Assembly (NCBI GenBank): GCA_958510825.1
Contig: OY294044.1
Coordinates: 71,188,095 to 71,252,094, forward strand
DNA length: 64,000 bases
From: Brachypterus glaber
Lineage: Eukaryota; Arthropoda; Insecta; Coleoptera; Kateretidae
Direction: 5' to 3'
Shown here: piece after piece, positions 33,867 to 45,669 of the stretch
Numbering within the stretch: position 1 is the first letter of the stretch
Layout: each line of letters starts with the position of its first letter
The notes under the pieces: model-generated
Seen by the model: only the letters and a program-made list of their open reading frames with translations
Told to the model about the DNA's origin: nothing
Database searches by the model: none
Program-made: the position numbers and the translations under genes

Positions 33867-34697
33867 CAGGGTGTTCCGTGAGGAAAGGGAAATATTTAAA
33901 GCATGTGTTCTAGAGGTCAAAATAAGAAAAAAAATTTCCTTAAACATATTTCCAAAAACCAAAAGGGGTTTCAACAATTCAATTTTTAATTAATAACTTA
34001 GAAACCCTTTTTGTTATAGCAACAAGGTTTTACATGTGATCTATTTTTAATAAGGCCTATCAGCCAATGGTATTTGCATGCAGTTACTTAAACCTGGGGC
34101 GTGCAAAATGAGGGTCTTACCACATTTTTGTCCCCAACTTTTTTCTGTTTAATTTTTTTTTGTGGGTTTATTATTAGAATAGTATTCCTCAGGTAAAAAC
34201 ACATTAAAAAAATCCTCTTGCTGTAATACTTTAGGATTAACCGTTTTCAAGAAAAATACAATTGAAGGCAAAATTACATGTTTCGGGAACCAAAAATTAA
34301 ACACTAAAATATTAAAAACCAAAATTTCAATAGTGTAGAGTTACTCTACACCACATTAAAAAGGTCCTCTTGCTGTAATACTTTAGGATTAACCGTTTTC
34401 AAGAAAAATACAATTGAAGGCAAAATTACATGTTTCGGGAACCAAAAATTAAACACTAAAATATTAAAAACCAAAATTTCAATAGTGTAGAGTTACTGTA
34501 CACCAAAAACTAAGAAAAGTTTCCAATCGCGAAATTCCAAAAATCAATGCTGTCTCCAAAATTTTTAACCTACATGTATGAAAACTTTTTTCTTGACTTT
34601 TGATGTAGAATCAATATGCGTTATAGAAATTTTAATTTTTAACATTTTAGTATTTAATTTTTGGTTCTAGGAGGGTGTAATTAAATGGAACACCCTG
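33867..34697. mobile_element. Palindromic TA-flanked element W2
   Basis: Ends cagggtgttcc and, mirrored, cagggtgttccatttaatt; TA at 33865-33866 and 34698-34699. Interior words (ttaataaggcctatcagcca, catgtgatctatttttaata, aacactaaaatattaaaaac) match W1. A 152-bp tandem duplication enlarges the middle. Non-autonomous. Confidence 0.75.
34201..34504 (+). repeat. 152-bp tandem duplication inside W2
   Basis: acattaaaaa...cctcttgctg starts at 34201 and recurs at 34353. The copies differ at about three places, for example gttactctacacc versus gttactgtacacc. The duplication happened after the element inserted or in its immediate parent. Confidence 0.9.
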
Positions 34698-34699
34698 TA

Positions 34700-36665
34700 T
34701 ACATAATATGAATATATTATATTTTTGTAGAGATTTTTTTTAAGGTAGAAAAAAAACTTTAATTTTTCTAAGGTTAGATTCGAATTCTGCGCCCTTAAAT
34801 TAGTTTAAATTAGTTTAGAAAAATTTACTTTCGGATCAGGGCAAAAAAAGTTGCGATTTGCTGGCTTGTGTAACATATTATTTAATTTTTATACTTTATT
34901 TATTCTTAGCCTAATCGACATATTGGCCATCACGAAAACAGTTTTCTCGAAGATGGAAAAGTCGGGGAAAATTTTTCCTTGCCTAGGGCAGCAGAAAATT
35001 AGATCGTTCGTCATTTGTAGGCGCCCAATCATTATCAGGTTATATTTCCATCAGATTCTATATGAACACTTCGATCAACTTTTTTATGCGAAAAATTTTA
35101 ACGCCCAATCTTAAACTGGGGCATTCCAGGAAGTCACGATATATTAAAGAGTCCTCTGATTCCAGATGCAGATTTCGACTGTGGACTTCCCTAAGAAGAG
35201 TGCTCTAATGTAACGTTTTCTGTCAAGAAACAGAGTGAAGACATTTAAAGAAAACGGAAAACCCACGAACGTGTTTTTAGTTTTTTTCAGATATGCCAAA
35301 TTTATAGGTGTTGTTGTTTTGCCTACACTCTTTTTCTTGATAGAACACGTCACATTAAGGTACTCTTCCCCCTGAATAGAAAGAGTGCTGAATTCCTTTT
35401 TTTCTGCACTTATTTATGTACGAGCCTTTATAAAGTTATAGCACCAGACAGATTAATTTTTACTTTCCGTATAAGATGAAGATATATCTTTAACTAGCAT
35501 CAATAGTAGGGAAAAGTGAGGAAATGGTGTGCACCTAAACAAAATTTGATATGTTTAGTACCTTATGAATGATACAGATATTTTATTCGTGGCAGACTAT
35601 CAACGAGTATCATCAAAATTTAGGTAACCTTTTACCATAATCACAAAGAAATGTAAAATTACAAAAGTGCATTTGCGCACAATTCCCCAACCCGTGGGGC
35701 AATGGTGCTCACCTCTTGGGGAGTTACGCACAAATGATAAAAAAATAAAATAATACAAACATTTTTATTTATTAAACACAAGATAATTTATACAGGTTTT
35801 TAAAAACTAAATTTTTAAAAGAAATTTTGATTATCTAAAGAAGGTTTTAAAACTTTATAAATATCTTATTTTCTACTTTTTAGTTATACGTAACGTAATA
35901 TAAGGGTTTTAACTTGTTTTTTATTTAATTTTATTACCATTTAATTGAATGAGCGGGTACGCGCATTTAATTTTATAACCATTTAATTGAATGAGGGGGC
36001 ACCCCATCATGAACTTAAAAATAAATCACTTCAGATAACAAAATCTATTTAATTAAATTTAACAAAATCGCATGTACATGTATAAATTCATATAAATGTA
36101 TATGTATAAATGCAAATGATCATACTCTTCAAGAATATATTTATTTTAAAATAATCGGTTAAGATGACACTAATAAAGAATCATGAAGTTCTAGTCTTTG
36201 TAATCAGATGGCACTAGTAGTATCATTAGTAAAAACAAAAAAAAAACATAAATGACAGTTTGCCTGTAATTTGAGAGCAACAATTTTAGTTCTGGATACA
36301 TGTTATTACCTAATATGTTTAACTGCATAATATAAAACTAAATTAGGGTTAAAATAAGTAAGTTAAATATAAATAGTTTTTATTGCTTATATTGGCTACT
36401 CTGATTACTCTTTCTTACGTTGGCTAAACTGTTAAAAACTGTTAGAAAGAGATAGCACTGTAGAACTAACGGTCTTTGTCGTCAAGAAACTATCCTATTC
36501 AGGCATTTAAATATTGTAAACAACTGTTATCTGTCGGTCGCTGTTCTTGGCGCTAGCGAATTGTTAGAAAGCCCCTTAAGCATGGATGACAGATGTTTCA
36601 GAATACGGCGTAACATGAATTTTCGGTTGAGCGTACGGTTTAGTATTTTAGTATTTAGTATTTAT
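34700..36665. other. Unassigned stretch with a 42-bp duplication
   Basis: ttaattttattaccatttaa at 35925 recurs at 35967 with a 42-bp period (two units). Other frames, such as 34851-35114, have no recognisable motif. Confidence 0.45.
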
Positions 36666-36827
36666 TTATACTCGTTTAGGGACCTTTTTAAGGTATTTTA
36701 CACCACAGAGTGTTAAGTTATACATATAATTTAGCAGCTCCAGCTTCTCAATCTTGGTTATCAAATTTTCAAAGCTTCTAACTGCTCCTCCATAATCTTC
36801 CATGATTGTGCCATATACTGTGCACGG
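36666..36827 (-). pseudogene. Unrecognised 53-codon coding-like frame
   Basis: Reads PCTVYGTIMEDYGGAVRS, then FENLITKIEKLELL, then LTLCGVKYLKKVPKRV and TAA, followed at once by aataaa. A possible acceptor, tactgtttcag, lies upstream on the same strand near 36848, but a stop at 36828-36830 separates it in this frame. Amino-acid use is more protein-like than that of neighbouring chance frames. I do not recognise it; it may be a retroelement or exon relic. Confidence 0.25.
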
Positions 36828-36984
36828 TTACCCTACTTTCCCCTACTGAAACAGTACGGTTGATGCAAGAACTAAAATTTTAAAGACATTTTTGTAAAGA
36901 CATTTTGGTTATTAGCCATGTATAGATATGTCCCAATGATTTCGAAGGGAAACGAAAATCTGCGCAAAAAAGCTAAGTACTATT

Positions 36985-37075
36985 TTAAGATATGTAGTAT
37001 GTACTACATACATACTATGTAGTACCTACATACTACATACATACATACACACTATGTTGTACCTAGTATGTAGGT
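36985..37075. repeat. Palindromic (TACA)-type simple repeat
   Basis: Words tagtatgtactacatacata and catactacatacatacatac alternate with their complements over about 90 bp. Low-complexity. Confidence 0.8.
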
Positions 37076-37078
37076 TTA

Positions 37079-37603
37079 AACGTGTTTTTCTATTTTGCGA
37101 CTCTTATAAGCTCATAATTACACGCATTTTTCGTATTCTTATAGGCCCATAAGAGGTCTGTACTTTTTTTTCTTTTGGGTTGCAACAGACAAAAGCCTAT
37201 ACCGTGCAAATGTTAATGTCGCTTTAAAGTTCAACTTACTACAAAATTTTGTGTTTAGGTTATTTTACCGCGTTAAAATTATGGCTTGGTTAATTGCAGT
37301 GAAAAAGAGAAGAGTTGACTATAAAATATATCAAAATATCATTTGTTCTTAGAATTTTTAACATAGTGTAAATTGTAATGCCAACCCAAAACAAAAATCC
37401 CTAAATCAGTCATCAATTTAAATGTAAGTTTTTTTTTAATTTTAGAGCAAAATAGAAAAAAATGTATAAAGCATTCGTTTCATAACACGTTTTTAGCGCA
37501 CTAGTACTTTAGAAAACTCGCAGCAAGCAGCTCTTTTTCTAAACTTGTACTCGTACTTATACTCGCTAAAAACGTTATGAAACTAGTACTTTAATATACT
37601 ATT
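37079..37603 (+). repeat. Dispersed repeat family A, copy 3
   Basis: The longest uninterrupted copy: from ttctattttgcgactcttat through cttataggcccataagagg and ttttgtgtttaggttatttt to actagtactttaatatac. Matches A1 on the same strand and A2 inverted. Hairpin near the 3' edge: gaaaactcgcagcaagcagc. Confidence 0.8.
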
Positions 37604-38067
37604 ATAATACAGAGCTGATTAAAAATACTATACTTTTATTAAATATAATTTCTAATAGAGATATTGAGTAAAATTGGCATTTTATATTTACTTTCCCCTA
37701 ATCATGAATTTTTCATGGAATATCCCAACGCTCAATAACTTGTTACCTACTTGAACGAGCATAGAAAATCTTTATTTGAAAAATATTCTTAGCAAAATAC
37801 TTTTTTATTAAAATCTGAACTCTGCTTTCTAGAGCGAAAAAAAATGGAAATCAATTTATTTTCGTCGTTTTTAAACAAACTATATACTAACTACGTAAGG
37901 CTAGTTAAAATATTATATAATTAACAAAAATACAGCTGCTAACAATAGTTATTTATGTACCACTGGTATTACCAAGGGACTAAACTGGCTATTTTCTAAG
38001 CGAGCGTAGCGAGCTAGGAAAACAGAAATGCAAGGGACTAAAACAGTCACGTTTAGTGCTGAGGTAT
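37604..38067. other. Spacer with one GC-cored hairpin
   Basis: At 37990-38030 ttttctaagcgagcgtagcg and agctaggaaaa form a hairpin of the family R style. No gene. Confidence 0.45.
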
Positions 38068-38752
38068 ACACGGTGTATTTGAAATAGCGTCGGAAAAAAA
38101 ATACACGAATAGCTCATGGTATAACTAACATTTTCCGTAAAAATTAAAAAAATATGTGCAGTAGTTTCAGAATGGGATTTTTTTGAAAAAAATGTACCTT
38201 TTAGCCGTACGTCAATGTCACGCTGTGCAATTCTCTAAATTAATGGTGACCTTGTAGCAAATATGTATGAAATCTTCCCAACGTTGCCAGATTCACTCGA
38301 TAAGAAAAGTTTTTTTAAACTTACCTACCGTAGTAAAATAGGGGCATGTTTTCATGAAGTAAACATATCATTATCACCTAGGTAATAATAATATTTAAGT
38401 TATCCGCTGGATGCCATCGAACTATTTCCCCAACCCTTGTTTTTTATCTTAACAAGAAGTTTTCACTGATTTTTTTAAATTATCAACCACAGCGATTGAA
38501 TCACTATAAGATTTATTAAATAATAAAGTAAAAAAATGTACACAACACTTTGAAACACTTTTTTTGCATTAGAATGGTCGGGATAAGTATTAAACTTGAA
38601 ATATTAAACAAAAATTGTCTAATCACTACAGGAAAATAACGCACATAAACCACTGCAATGATTTTTAACTATTTATTATTGAAACTACGATTTATTGCAA
38701 AAAATACTGGTCAAATTAATTTTCTGAGAATCGAATTAGAAAAGTCGTAGCT

Positions 38753-38769
38753 CTCTCTCTCTCTCTCAC
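38753..38769. repeat. (CT)n tract
   Basis: Short CT repeat within element Y, in the presumed 3' untranslated part of the exon-like segment. Confidence 0.85.
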
Positions 38770-38805
38770 TTCAGATCTGTGGTTTGAGCTGCCAGGGCTA
38801 TCCAA

Positions 38806-38922
38806 TCAGTCCTCGTCGGTTACACTTAAACGAATTGGACCGTCTGGTTTGTACCATGCCTTTCCGTCTGTTGCAACGAAGTTATCCTCTTGCTGTGAAA
38901 AGTCTTCTCTGATGATTTCTTT
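38806..38922 (-). pseudogene. Possible captured terminal exon in element Y
   Basis: On the minus strand gattgtgttttaaaag gives a weak splice acceptor, then 38 codons follow, KEIIREDFSQQEDNF and VATDGKAWYKPDGPIRLS, ending TDED and TGA at 38806-38808. The acidic region followed by D-G-x-x-W-x-x-x-x-P recalls a segment near the N-terminus of piggyBac-type proteins, but here it is C-terminal, so I do not assign a function. Confidence 0.3.
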
Positions 38923-39914
38923 CTTTTAAAACACAATCACAATATACTTTTTATAGTCACTAAAGTTTAATGTTTGATTTATTAAAAAAAAGTCGTAGCT
39001 TCATAAACCAAAGCCAGTTTTTATATTTCTACAGTTGGCTACACTTTGTTTGGTATTTTTAGGTTAGATCATTTATTTTTTCGTATTGTTTTGACTGTAG
39101 CAAAACTGTTGTTTTCCCTTAAAATTTCTATAATTTTTGGTCGTTAGTCTTATACATCTGGCTCTCACTACTCCTAGTTACTGATGTAACCACCATGCAA
39201 CCCGATGGCTGAAATGTAAAATACAAACCCAAAAATCGAAGAAGAAGAAGAAGAAAACTGTTGTTTACATCCCATCAGGGGGCTATTTTTACGTGCAATG
39301 GGAAATTTGGATGTGTGCTGTATAAAATACTGATCAAAAGTGAATCGCTCAAAGATTTTCAACAAATTTAAAGTTAAATATCTCGAATATAATAAAAGGT
39401 ACACATTTTGAATAGATTACATGTATTTAGAGTTGCCAAAAACTTTACACTACTATGATATTTTTTCTACTAAAAAATCTGCAAGTGTGAGTTAAAGTTG
39501 TGTGAGTGAAAGTTAACCCGTTAAGTTTCAGCATCTGTTAAAAAGAACATCTGTTAAATAGTTTGTAGGTGAAGATTATGAATATGGCAAGTACATCTTT
39601 GGTTATTATTTCAACATTTTTTACGGTACTTTATAATTATTGTTGATAAAATTCTATGATGATTAAAAGACGATAAAAGTTATTTTGTCAAACAGTAAAT
39701 ACGGAATCGACAAAATCTGACAACCTTGCATTTTGCAAATTTGAAGCGCGATGATAAAGCTTACAGATGCGTCGTCTGTAGGCTGGATTTAAGGTTTTCT
39801 AAAGATTTTTTTTAGATTTTTTTTTTAAATTTTTTTCTTTCTGAATCGATTTTAGGGGTCACAAAGATGATCTGGTTTTTTTTTTCCGACGCTATTTCAA
39901 ATACACCGTGTATA

Positions 39915-41389
39915 CACTATTTTTTGCATGACCAAAATTTAGGCAGGTAGATAAAATTAAACTCAAAAATCATGCGTCTAAAATCGAGTGATTTTTTTTA
40001 ATCAATGTATCGCTAAAATTCAGGATCATGGTATTACTATTTTTCATTTGCGCAAAATTCTGAAGTGATGGAAAAAAACTAAAGTCAGATTCGAAATCAG
40101 CATGCTGATATTATCCAAAATCATATATTCTCATCTATGAAGCAGAAAAAAAGTTAAATTTGCAGGGCTATGTTATTTATCGAGCTTTTTATAATAATTA
40201 AGTTTCAAACATTTTTTAAGCAAAATTAACAAAAAAAAAGCTACTTGCAGTTTAGCCGGTTAAATAGTTAGGTCTCGGGATATAACTTATGAATAATTAC
40301 TTGCTGCTGGCATGTCATGACAGCAGCCTGCTGCAGGTAAAATAAATAAAATCAAAATTATTTGAAACATTTGCTATAAATATTAGAAGAGAAAGGTAAA
40401 TGGTTTAAATTTGAAACAATACTTTGCGTTAGCCGTACAAATTTAAGTGACTTATTGCTAAAGATAAATCATAAACAAACTAAAATGGCTTCCTGTGGTT
40501 AGAAAATAATTTATTAAGTCTCCTTCTTCTCTTTTGTTTTATCTATATACTCTTTTGTTTTTCAATGTAAAGTCAAGCCTTTCGAGTTAATTTTTTATCG
40601 CAGAATTAGTTTTATTGTTTCCCGGGCGATTATTAATTAAATTTATTGTTGCCCCGGGAGATAAAAGATGAAAAATAAAGTATCTTTTGTATTCAATTGT
40701 CCCATAATCTTCTTGTTTCTGCGACTTTAATAGGATAATGAACAAAATATGCCGGAAGTTATTTTATCAATTATATATTTAAACTTTCCAAAGTCATTGG
40801 GTAATGTTATTTACGTTTACTATGCGTAGTAAAAGCCACGTGCTCCACACTTTTAAAACTTAACGAAAGCAAATAATAAATATTGTTTTATTGAATAAAT
40901 TGTTACGTAAACATATGCAAAATTACACGTTGGCTGCCACTTGTAACTTATTATTATCCTACCGGTTTGAAAGGGAGGTAATAAAATTAGGGCTATCGCA
41001 CTATGTCGTAAACGGGCCGAAAAGGTAACCATAATTATTTGAATGCTATAATTTAATGAAAATGTCTTTTCATGGAATAAAAATACATTTTTTATATTTT
41101 TAGTCACTAGCTAATTCTTAAATAAGGTGTGCCAATTTTTAAATACCATGCAAAAATATTCTTTTTAATATAAATTTTTGTGGTAAATATATTTTATAGA
41201 TAAAAACTAATTAAACTAAGTAATTTTATGATTCGTTCTAAAAGGGTCTGAGCGCCAGTTTTTAAATATTTAAGCTATATTGCATTGACAGTACAGATCA
41301 GGCGATAAATGCTATCTTATCAGATAAAATATTATATTTTGAAATTTTTCAATATTCGCTCTAAAAGGCTAAATTATAGAATCACCTTG
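39915..41389. other. Unassigned stretch
   Basis: A GC-rich imperfect hairpin, tttcccgggcgat and attgttgccccggga, lies at 40618-40663. No gene was recognised; the frame at 40853-41107 is probably random. Confidence 0.4.
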
Positions 41390-41640
41390 AAGTATTGAAA
41401 CTTTTATTGGTGCATTTTTTAGCTCCTATTTTTGATTCTCAGAACGTGAAATTGCCTCTTTAATTGTAATTTTCTCGAAAACGGTTGGCCCTACAGTGTT
41501 ACATAAAGCGTATATTTTTTATATATTTTTAATTATCCCAGAGATATTAAATAAAATTTACTTTGTAGATGTACCCTTAGAAGGGTCGTAGCTGCCTTAG
41601 GGTTAATTTACAAACATATACAGGGTATGGGAAAGTTGAA
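41390..41640. repeat. Relic of family W
   Basis: Contains cccttagaagggtcgtagct, gccttagggttaattt and ttttctcgaaaacggttggc, words seen in W1 and the 44489-47518 palindrome. Near 41625 tacagggta could be an element end. Diverged. Confidence 0.5.
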
Positions 41641-42119
41641 GTATTACGTAACGCACTGTTAGTGCGTTGTGACGTCATTATCTTAAAGATAAATTTCTAA
41701 AAAATAAAAGTAATATTTTTATTTCAGCGCCCAAGAGTCCAACCAACCTTATATTAAAGAAAATCTTAATAAACTTTAAGCTTTAGTAATAATCAAATAA
41801 CGCTTTATGGTAAAATCACAAAATTTATCATTTTCTCTTAGTATTTTAATATTACAGGTCCAAAGAATTAAGTTTAGAAGCATTTAAAAGATTTCAGTGT
41901 ACCGCAATATTTTAGTGACCCCTTAATCAAGTTATCCGGCTTATCCGAGTTATCCGATATTTCCCTAAAAATTTGGTTGGTAGTAGAACCAAATTAAGCC
42001 GTTTTTAAGTGAAATTGCGTTAAAATTATTAGATTTATCTTAATTATCCGGATTACCCGGCATTATCCGAGCGTCAAATTAAAACGGGACCACCTCATGA
42101 ATGCTTTCTTTAAGTTGCA
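41641..42119. other. Unassigned stretch
   Basis: Short hairpin aacgcact / agtgcgtt near 41660. Repeated ttatccg words at 41930-41960 and 42047-42067. No gene. Confidence 0.4.
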
Positions 42120-42250
42120 AGAAGTTTCATTAAATTTCGTTCATTCGTTCCAGAGTTATGCGGGAACAAACATAAAAAAAAACAAAACAAAAACAACAGT
42201 CACACGTCGAATTGATAACCTCCTCCTTTTTGGAAGTCGGTTAAAAAGTA
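42120..42250 (+). repeat. Conserved insect repeat tail
   Basis: ttccagagttatgcgggaac is followed by an A-rich run and by cgaattgataacctcctcct, then ttttggaagtcggttaaaa. From memory, this order (a 'gttatgcgggaaca' word, then 'aacctcctcctttttgaagtcggtt') recurs widely in insect genomes. I use it only as an indicator of a dispersed element; class not assigned. Confidence 0.5.
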
Positions 42251-42638
42251 GCACGTAGGCTTTTTATATTTATCTTCTAAAGTTTTAATTTCATAATAGA
42301 TATTCTTTCAGTGTAGTTTTAAGTTAAATATTTTTTAGTGTTGTCTTAATCCAGTCTGGAGTTCAATGTCTTCTCTAATTGAAATATTGTTTAATTTTGA
42401 GATAAGCAGTCGACAAATGAGTTAAGCCAAATTTTTCAATTAACTAAATGAGTTCTAAAAGTGGAAACTTGATTACACATGATAATTAAATAGCCAAAGT
42501 TTGACGGGTAGATTTATGTAGGTCCAGAAGAAATATACCCTTTTTATCATTTGCAATATTTGTAATAATTAGTGGTCTGTTCGAAATGTTTATTTACCAG
42601 GGGCTTCCAAAAATTGGAATCTTAAAAAAACTAGTTCT
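42251..42638. other. Unassigned AT-rich stretch
   Basis: No coding or repeat signal recognised. Confidence 0.5.
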
Positions 42639-42640
42639 TA

Positions 42641-43112
42641 CACTCAGAAAAATCAACTTGTAAAATCGATAAGAAATTATTTTAATTGCCTCTTAAAATA
42701 TTAAAAGTAAAAACTTTACGTTTTTGTTATAAATAATATTAATTTACAAAAATAATGTTTAAACCAAAACGTTTTTCATTTTAAATTAAAAGTATTGTTC
42801 CTTACTTTCTTATTTTAATGTTTTCTTAATAAAATTATAATATTTCCCTTTATATTGTTGAAAAATATCAATATATTAAAAGAATTCTTTTTAAAATAAC
42901 CAGTTTTATATTAAAATTATTTACAAGTTTACAAATGATTTAAAAGTAAACATTTTTTAAATTACAAGGAATATTTTTATTTTTACAATGGCTTATAAAA
43001 TTAAAAAATATCTTTTTGAATTAACAAAAAACACTGTCGGAGCAAAAACATATTGGTTTTCTTTTAAAACATATGACTTTTGTTTGATTTTACAACGGTT
43101 TTTCTCTGAGTG
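42641..43112. mobile_element. TA-flanked MITE family E, copy 1
   Basis: 472 bp; ends cactcagaaaaatc and, mirrored, cactcagagaaaaacc; TA at 42639-42640 and 43113-43114. The interior (aaaatattaaaagtaaaaac, aaaaacactgtcggagcaaa) is nearly the same as copy 2. AT-rich, non-coding. Confidence 0.85.
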
Positions 43113-43114
43113 TA

Positions 43115-43849
43115 GAGTAAATATATATATATAGTGAGCCACTTGAAAATTTTAAAAAAAGTGAGACAAAAAAAAGAAAGGTGTCTTGATCTGAAGACGA
43201 GACATAGGAATATATAATTCCTATGTATTTTTTCTCGCTAAATCTGAATCCGCCATTAGAATAGGTCCAAAGGGTCTTCGTTTAACCATAACCTCAAAAA
43301 ACACAAGCAAAACGGGCCATTTTAGCGTTTTTAAGGTGTGTTTTAAGGTAAGGAGTAAACCAAGACCCGTTGGGCCTCTTCTGTTAGCGGATTCAAATTC
43401 AGCCCATCAAAATACATAGAAATATGGCTCGTCCACAGATCAAGAAACTTTTCTTTTTTTGTGTGGCTGTGTAATTTAACAACGTTAAATGGAACATGCA
43501 GTGCACAAGAGGTGGCTTGAAACAGGGTGGGACATATATGTCCCACTGGGTCTTAAAGGGTTAAAAGTAGAGCTCGAGTTCACATGCTAATTAAAAAGCC
43601 AAAGATTGACGAGACGAATTAAAGTTTAATCAAGTTCACATAGGCGGATGCCTTTGGTCCGATGAAGATTTCCAAGTGGAAACCTTCGGACCCAATTTCA
43701 ACGATTAAATTTTACAGTCAGATAAACAAATCTACTGACTGGAACTAACTTGATAAACATATGGTCCTTTTTTAAAAGATTTTTACCTTCTATTCCATTT
43801 TCATCAAATTTAATAATGAATATTTTTTTAAATAACCCTTTAAACTCTA
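43115..43849. other. Spacer between the two E copies
   Basis: Contains a small palindrome taggaatatataattccta at 43206 and mirrored words ctgaatccgc and gcggattcaaattcag at 43246-43400, hinting at another small inverted repeat. No gene. Confidence 0.45.
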
Positions 43850-44333
43850 CACTCAGAAAAATCTCATCTTGTAAAATCAATAAGAAATTATTTTAATTTA
43901 GAAAAATTGCCTTTTAAAATATTAAAAGTAAAAATTTTACGTTTTTATTATGAATAATATTAATTTAAAAAAATAATTTTTACATCAAAACGTTTTTAAC
44001 TTTAAAGCAAAAGTATTGTCCATTACTTTCTTATTTTAATGTTTTCTTGATAAAATTATAATATTTCCCTTTCGATTGTTGAAAAATATCAATATATTAA
44101 AAGAATTCTTTTGAAAATAACCATTTTTATATTTAAATCATTTACAAGTTTACAAATAATTTAAAAGGAAACATTTTTCAAATTACAATGAATATTTTTA
44201 TTTTTAGAATGTATTATAAAATTAAAAAATATCTTTTTGAATTAACAAAAAACACTGTCGGAGCAAAAACATATTGGTTTTCTTTTAAATCATATGACTT
44301 TTGTTTGATTTTACAAGGATTTTTCTCTGAGTG
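43850..44333. mobile_element. TA-flanked MITE family E, copy 2
   Basis: 484 bp with the same ends and TA flanks (43848-43849, 44334-44335). About nine in ten positions seem shared with copy 1 by eye. The main difference is an extra atttagaaaa near 43897. Confidence 0.85.
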
Positions 44334-44943
44334 TAATTTAATTATGCATTTGCTTTAAAAATAAATAATATGTAGTATCACCACTTATTCATATAAAAAA
44401 CGAAAAATTAACTTTTAATTAAGTTTACATTCAGACTGACTAATTTTTAATATTTTAATCATTTAGAAAAGTTTATTGAAGTTTACTATTCAGAGTGTAT
44501 TTGAAATAAGGTCCAAAATTTTAAGGGGTGATTCTACATCATAAAATATAAGAAAAAAGTTCCTATAAACATATCTAAAAATGCGTCGTAAGGGAGCTAC
44601 GCCCCTTTTAAAGGGGCTAAATAAATCGATTTGTATTTAATAACGCAGGAACCCTTTGAGATACAGTAACGAGATTTTGCATGTTAATTGACCTTATAAA
44701 GGCCCATCTTTGTATGTTATTTTCATGTATTTATTTTAACCAGGGATGATAATAATAATAATAATAATATCTTTATTGCCCAACAGAAAAACCAATTACA
44801 GGAAAATATTATTTGAAAATTTACAAAATTAAAGTTTACAAAATAAAGGTTTAAAGTTAATTAACAATGTAATAAAATATCTAATATTATAACAATATAA
44901 CAAATACAGATACGATATATCACTGAAATGGTAGAAATTAAAA

Positions 44944-45669
44944 TCAACATTTTGGCCAATACTCTAGAACTATACAATTAATTATTCTACTCACTGAATC
45001 AAAGTGGATATCGCAACTCTTACAATATCTATTATAACAAAACATCATATTGAAAATTGGTTCAGTGCGTAGAGTATTCGTTCTGGCAACTTGATTATAA
45101 AAAGTGGTAGAAGTTCTTGTACAATTAGCTGGAACGCAAAAATTTAGCTTTGATAAAATAAATGGTGAGTCCATTCTACCATTCGATACGTAACATAGCA
45201 TTTTAATACTGGTTATTGTTCTGCGAAGTTCTAGGGATTGATACTCAAATTGAGACAGTAGGACGTCATAATCATAACCTCTGGCTGGATATATACCAAA
45301 TACTTTAAAATATAAACACTTAAGAAACTTTTTTTGCACTTCCTCTACCTGTTGTCTGTAAACTTCATAAAACGGATTCCAAATGGTACAACAATATTCC
45401 AGTCTAGAACGAACAAAAGAGTTGTAAAGGGTCTTTAAAGCAAGTACACTGGTAAATTTACTACAATTTCTTATTATAAAACCATACATTTTTAATGAGG
45501 CAGATACAATACTATCTAAATGTTCTCTGAATAAAAAATCACTAGAAAATGTGACACCCAAATCTTTAATGGAATATACTCTCTCCAAGGAGAAAGAACT
45601 TATTGAGTAATTATAAAGTATTGGTTTTTTTTTTACGCGTGAAGGAGATGATTTTACATTTAGATACAT
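44944..45669 (-). pseudogene. LINE C-terminal region, shifted frame
   Basis: 241 codons following the RT part in another frame: SIKDLGVTFSSDFLFREHLD, RSRLEYCCTIWNPFYE, VEEVQKKFLKCL, then RRTITSIKMLCY. This is the usual thumb and C-terminal region of CR1/Jockey-type proteins. The overlap of the two frames around an A10/T10 run shows that a single indel separates them. Otherwise intact to its stop. Confidence 0.9.

Larger units (their letters stand above)
38068..39912 (-). mobile_element. TIR element Y, 1.85 kb
   Basis: About 35-bp ends, tacacggtgtatttgaaata then gcgtcggaaaa, in perfect inverse at the right edge; TA at 38066-38067 and 39913-39914. The ends share cac.gtgtatttgaaatag with the palindrome at 44489-47518. 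Unlike that palindrome, the interior is long and not self-complementary, and the minus strand holds a possible terminal exon at 38806-38922 with a polyadenylation-like gcaataaatcg further on. It may be a TIR element with captured gene parts or a decayed autonomous element. Confidence 0.65.

Noticed and set aside
34851..35353. Frames of 87 and 69 codons on opposite strands
   Set aside because: No recognisable motif, no splice signals in suitable places, composition like the background.
39238..39254. (GAA)n run encoding serines on the minus strand as part of a gene
   Set aside because: The 76-codon frame around it has no motif and overlaps non-coding parts of element Y.
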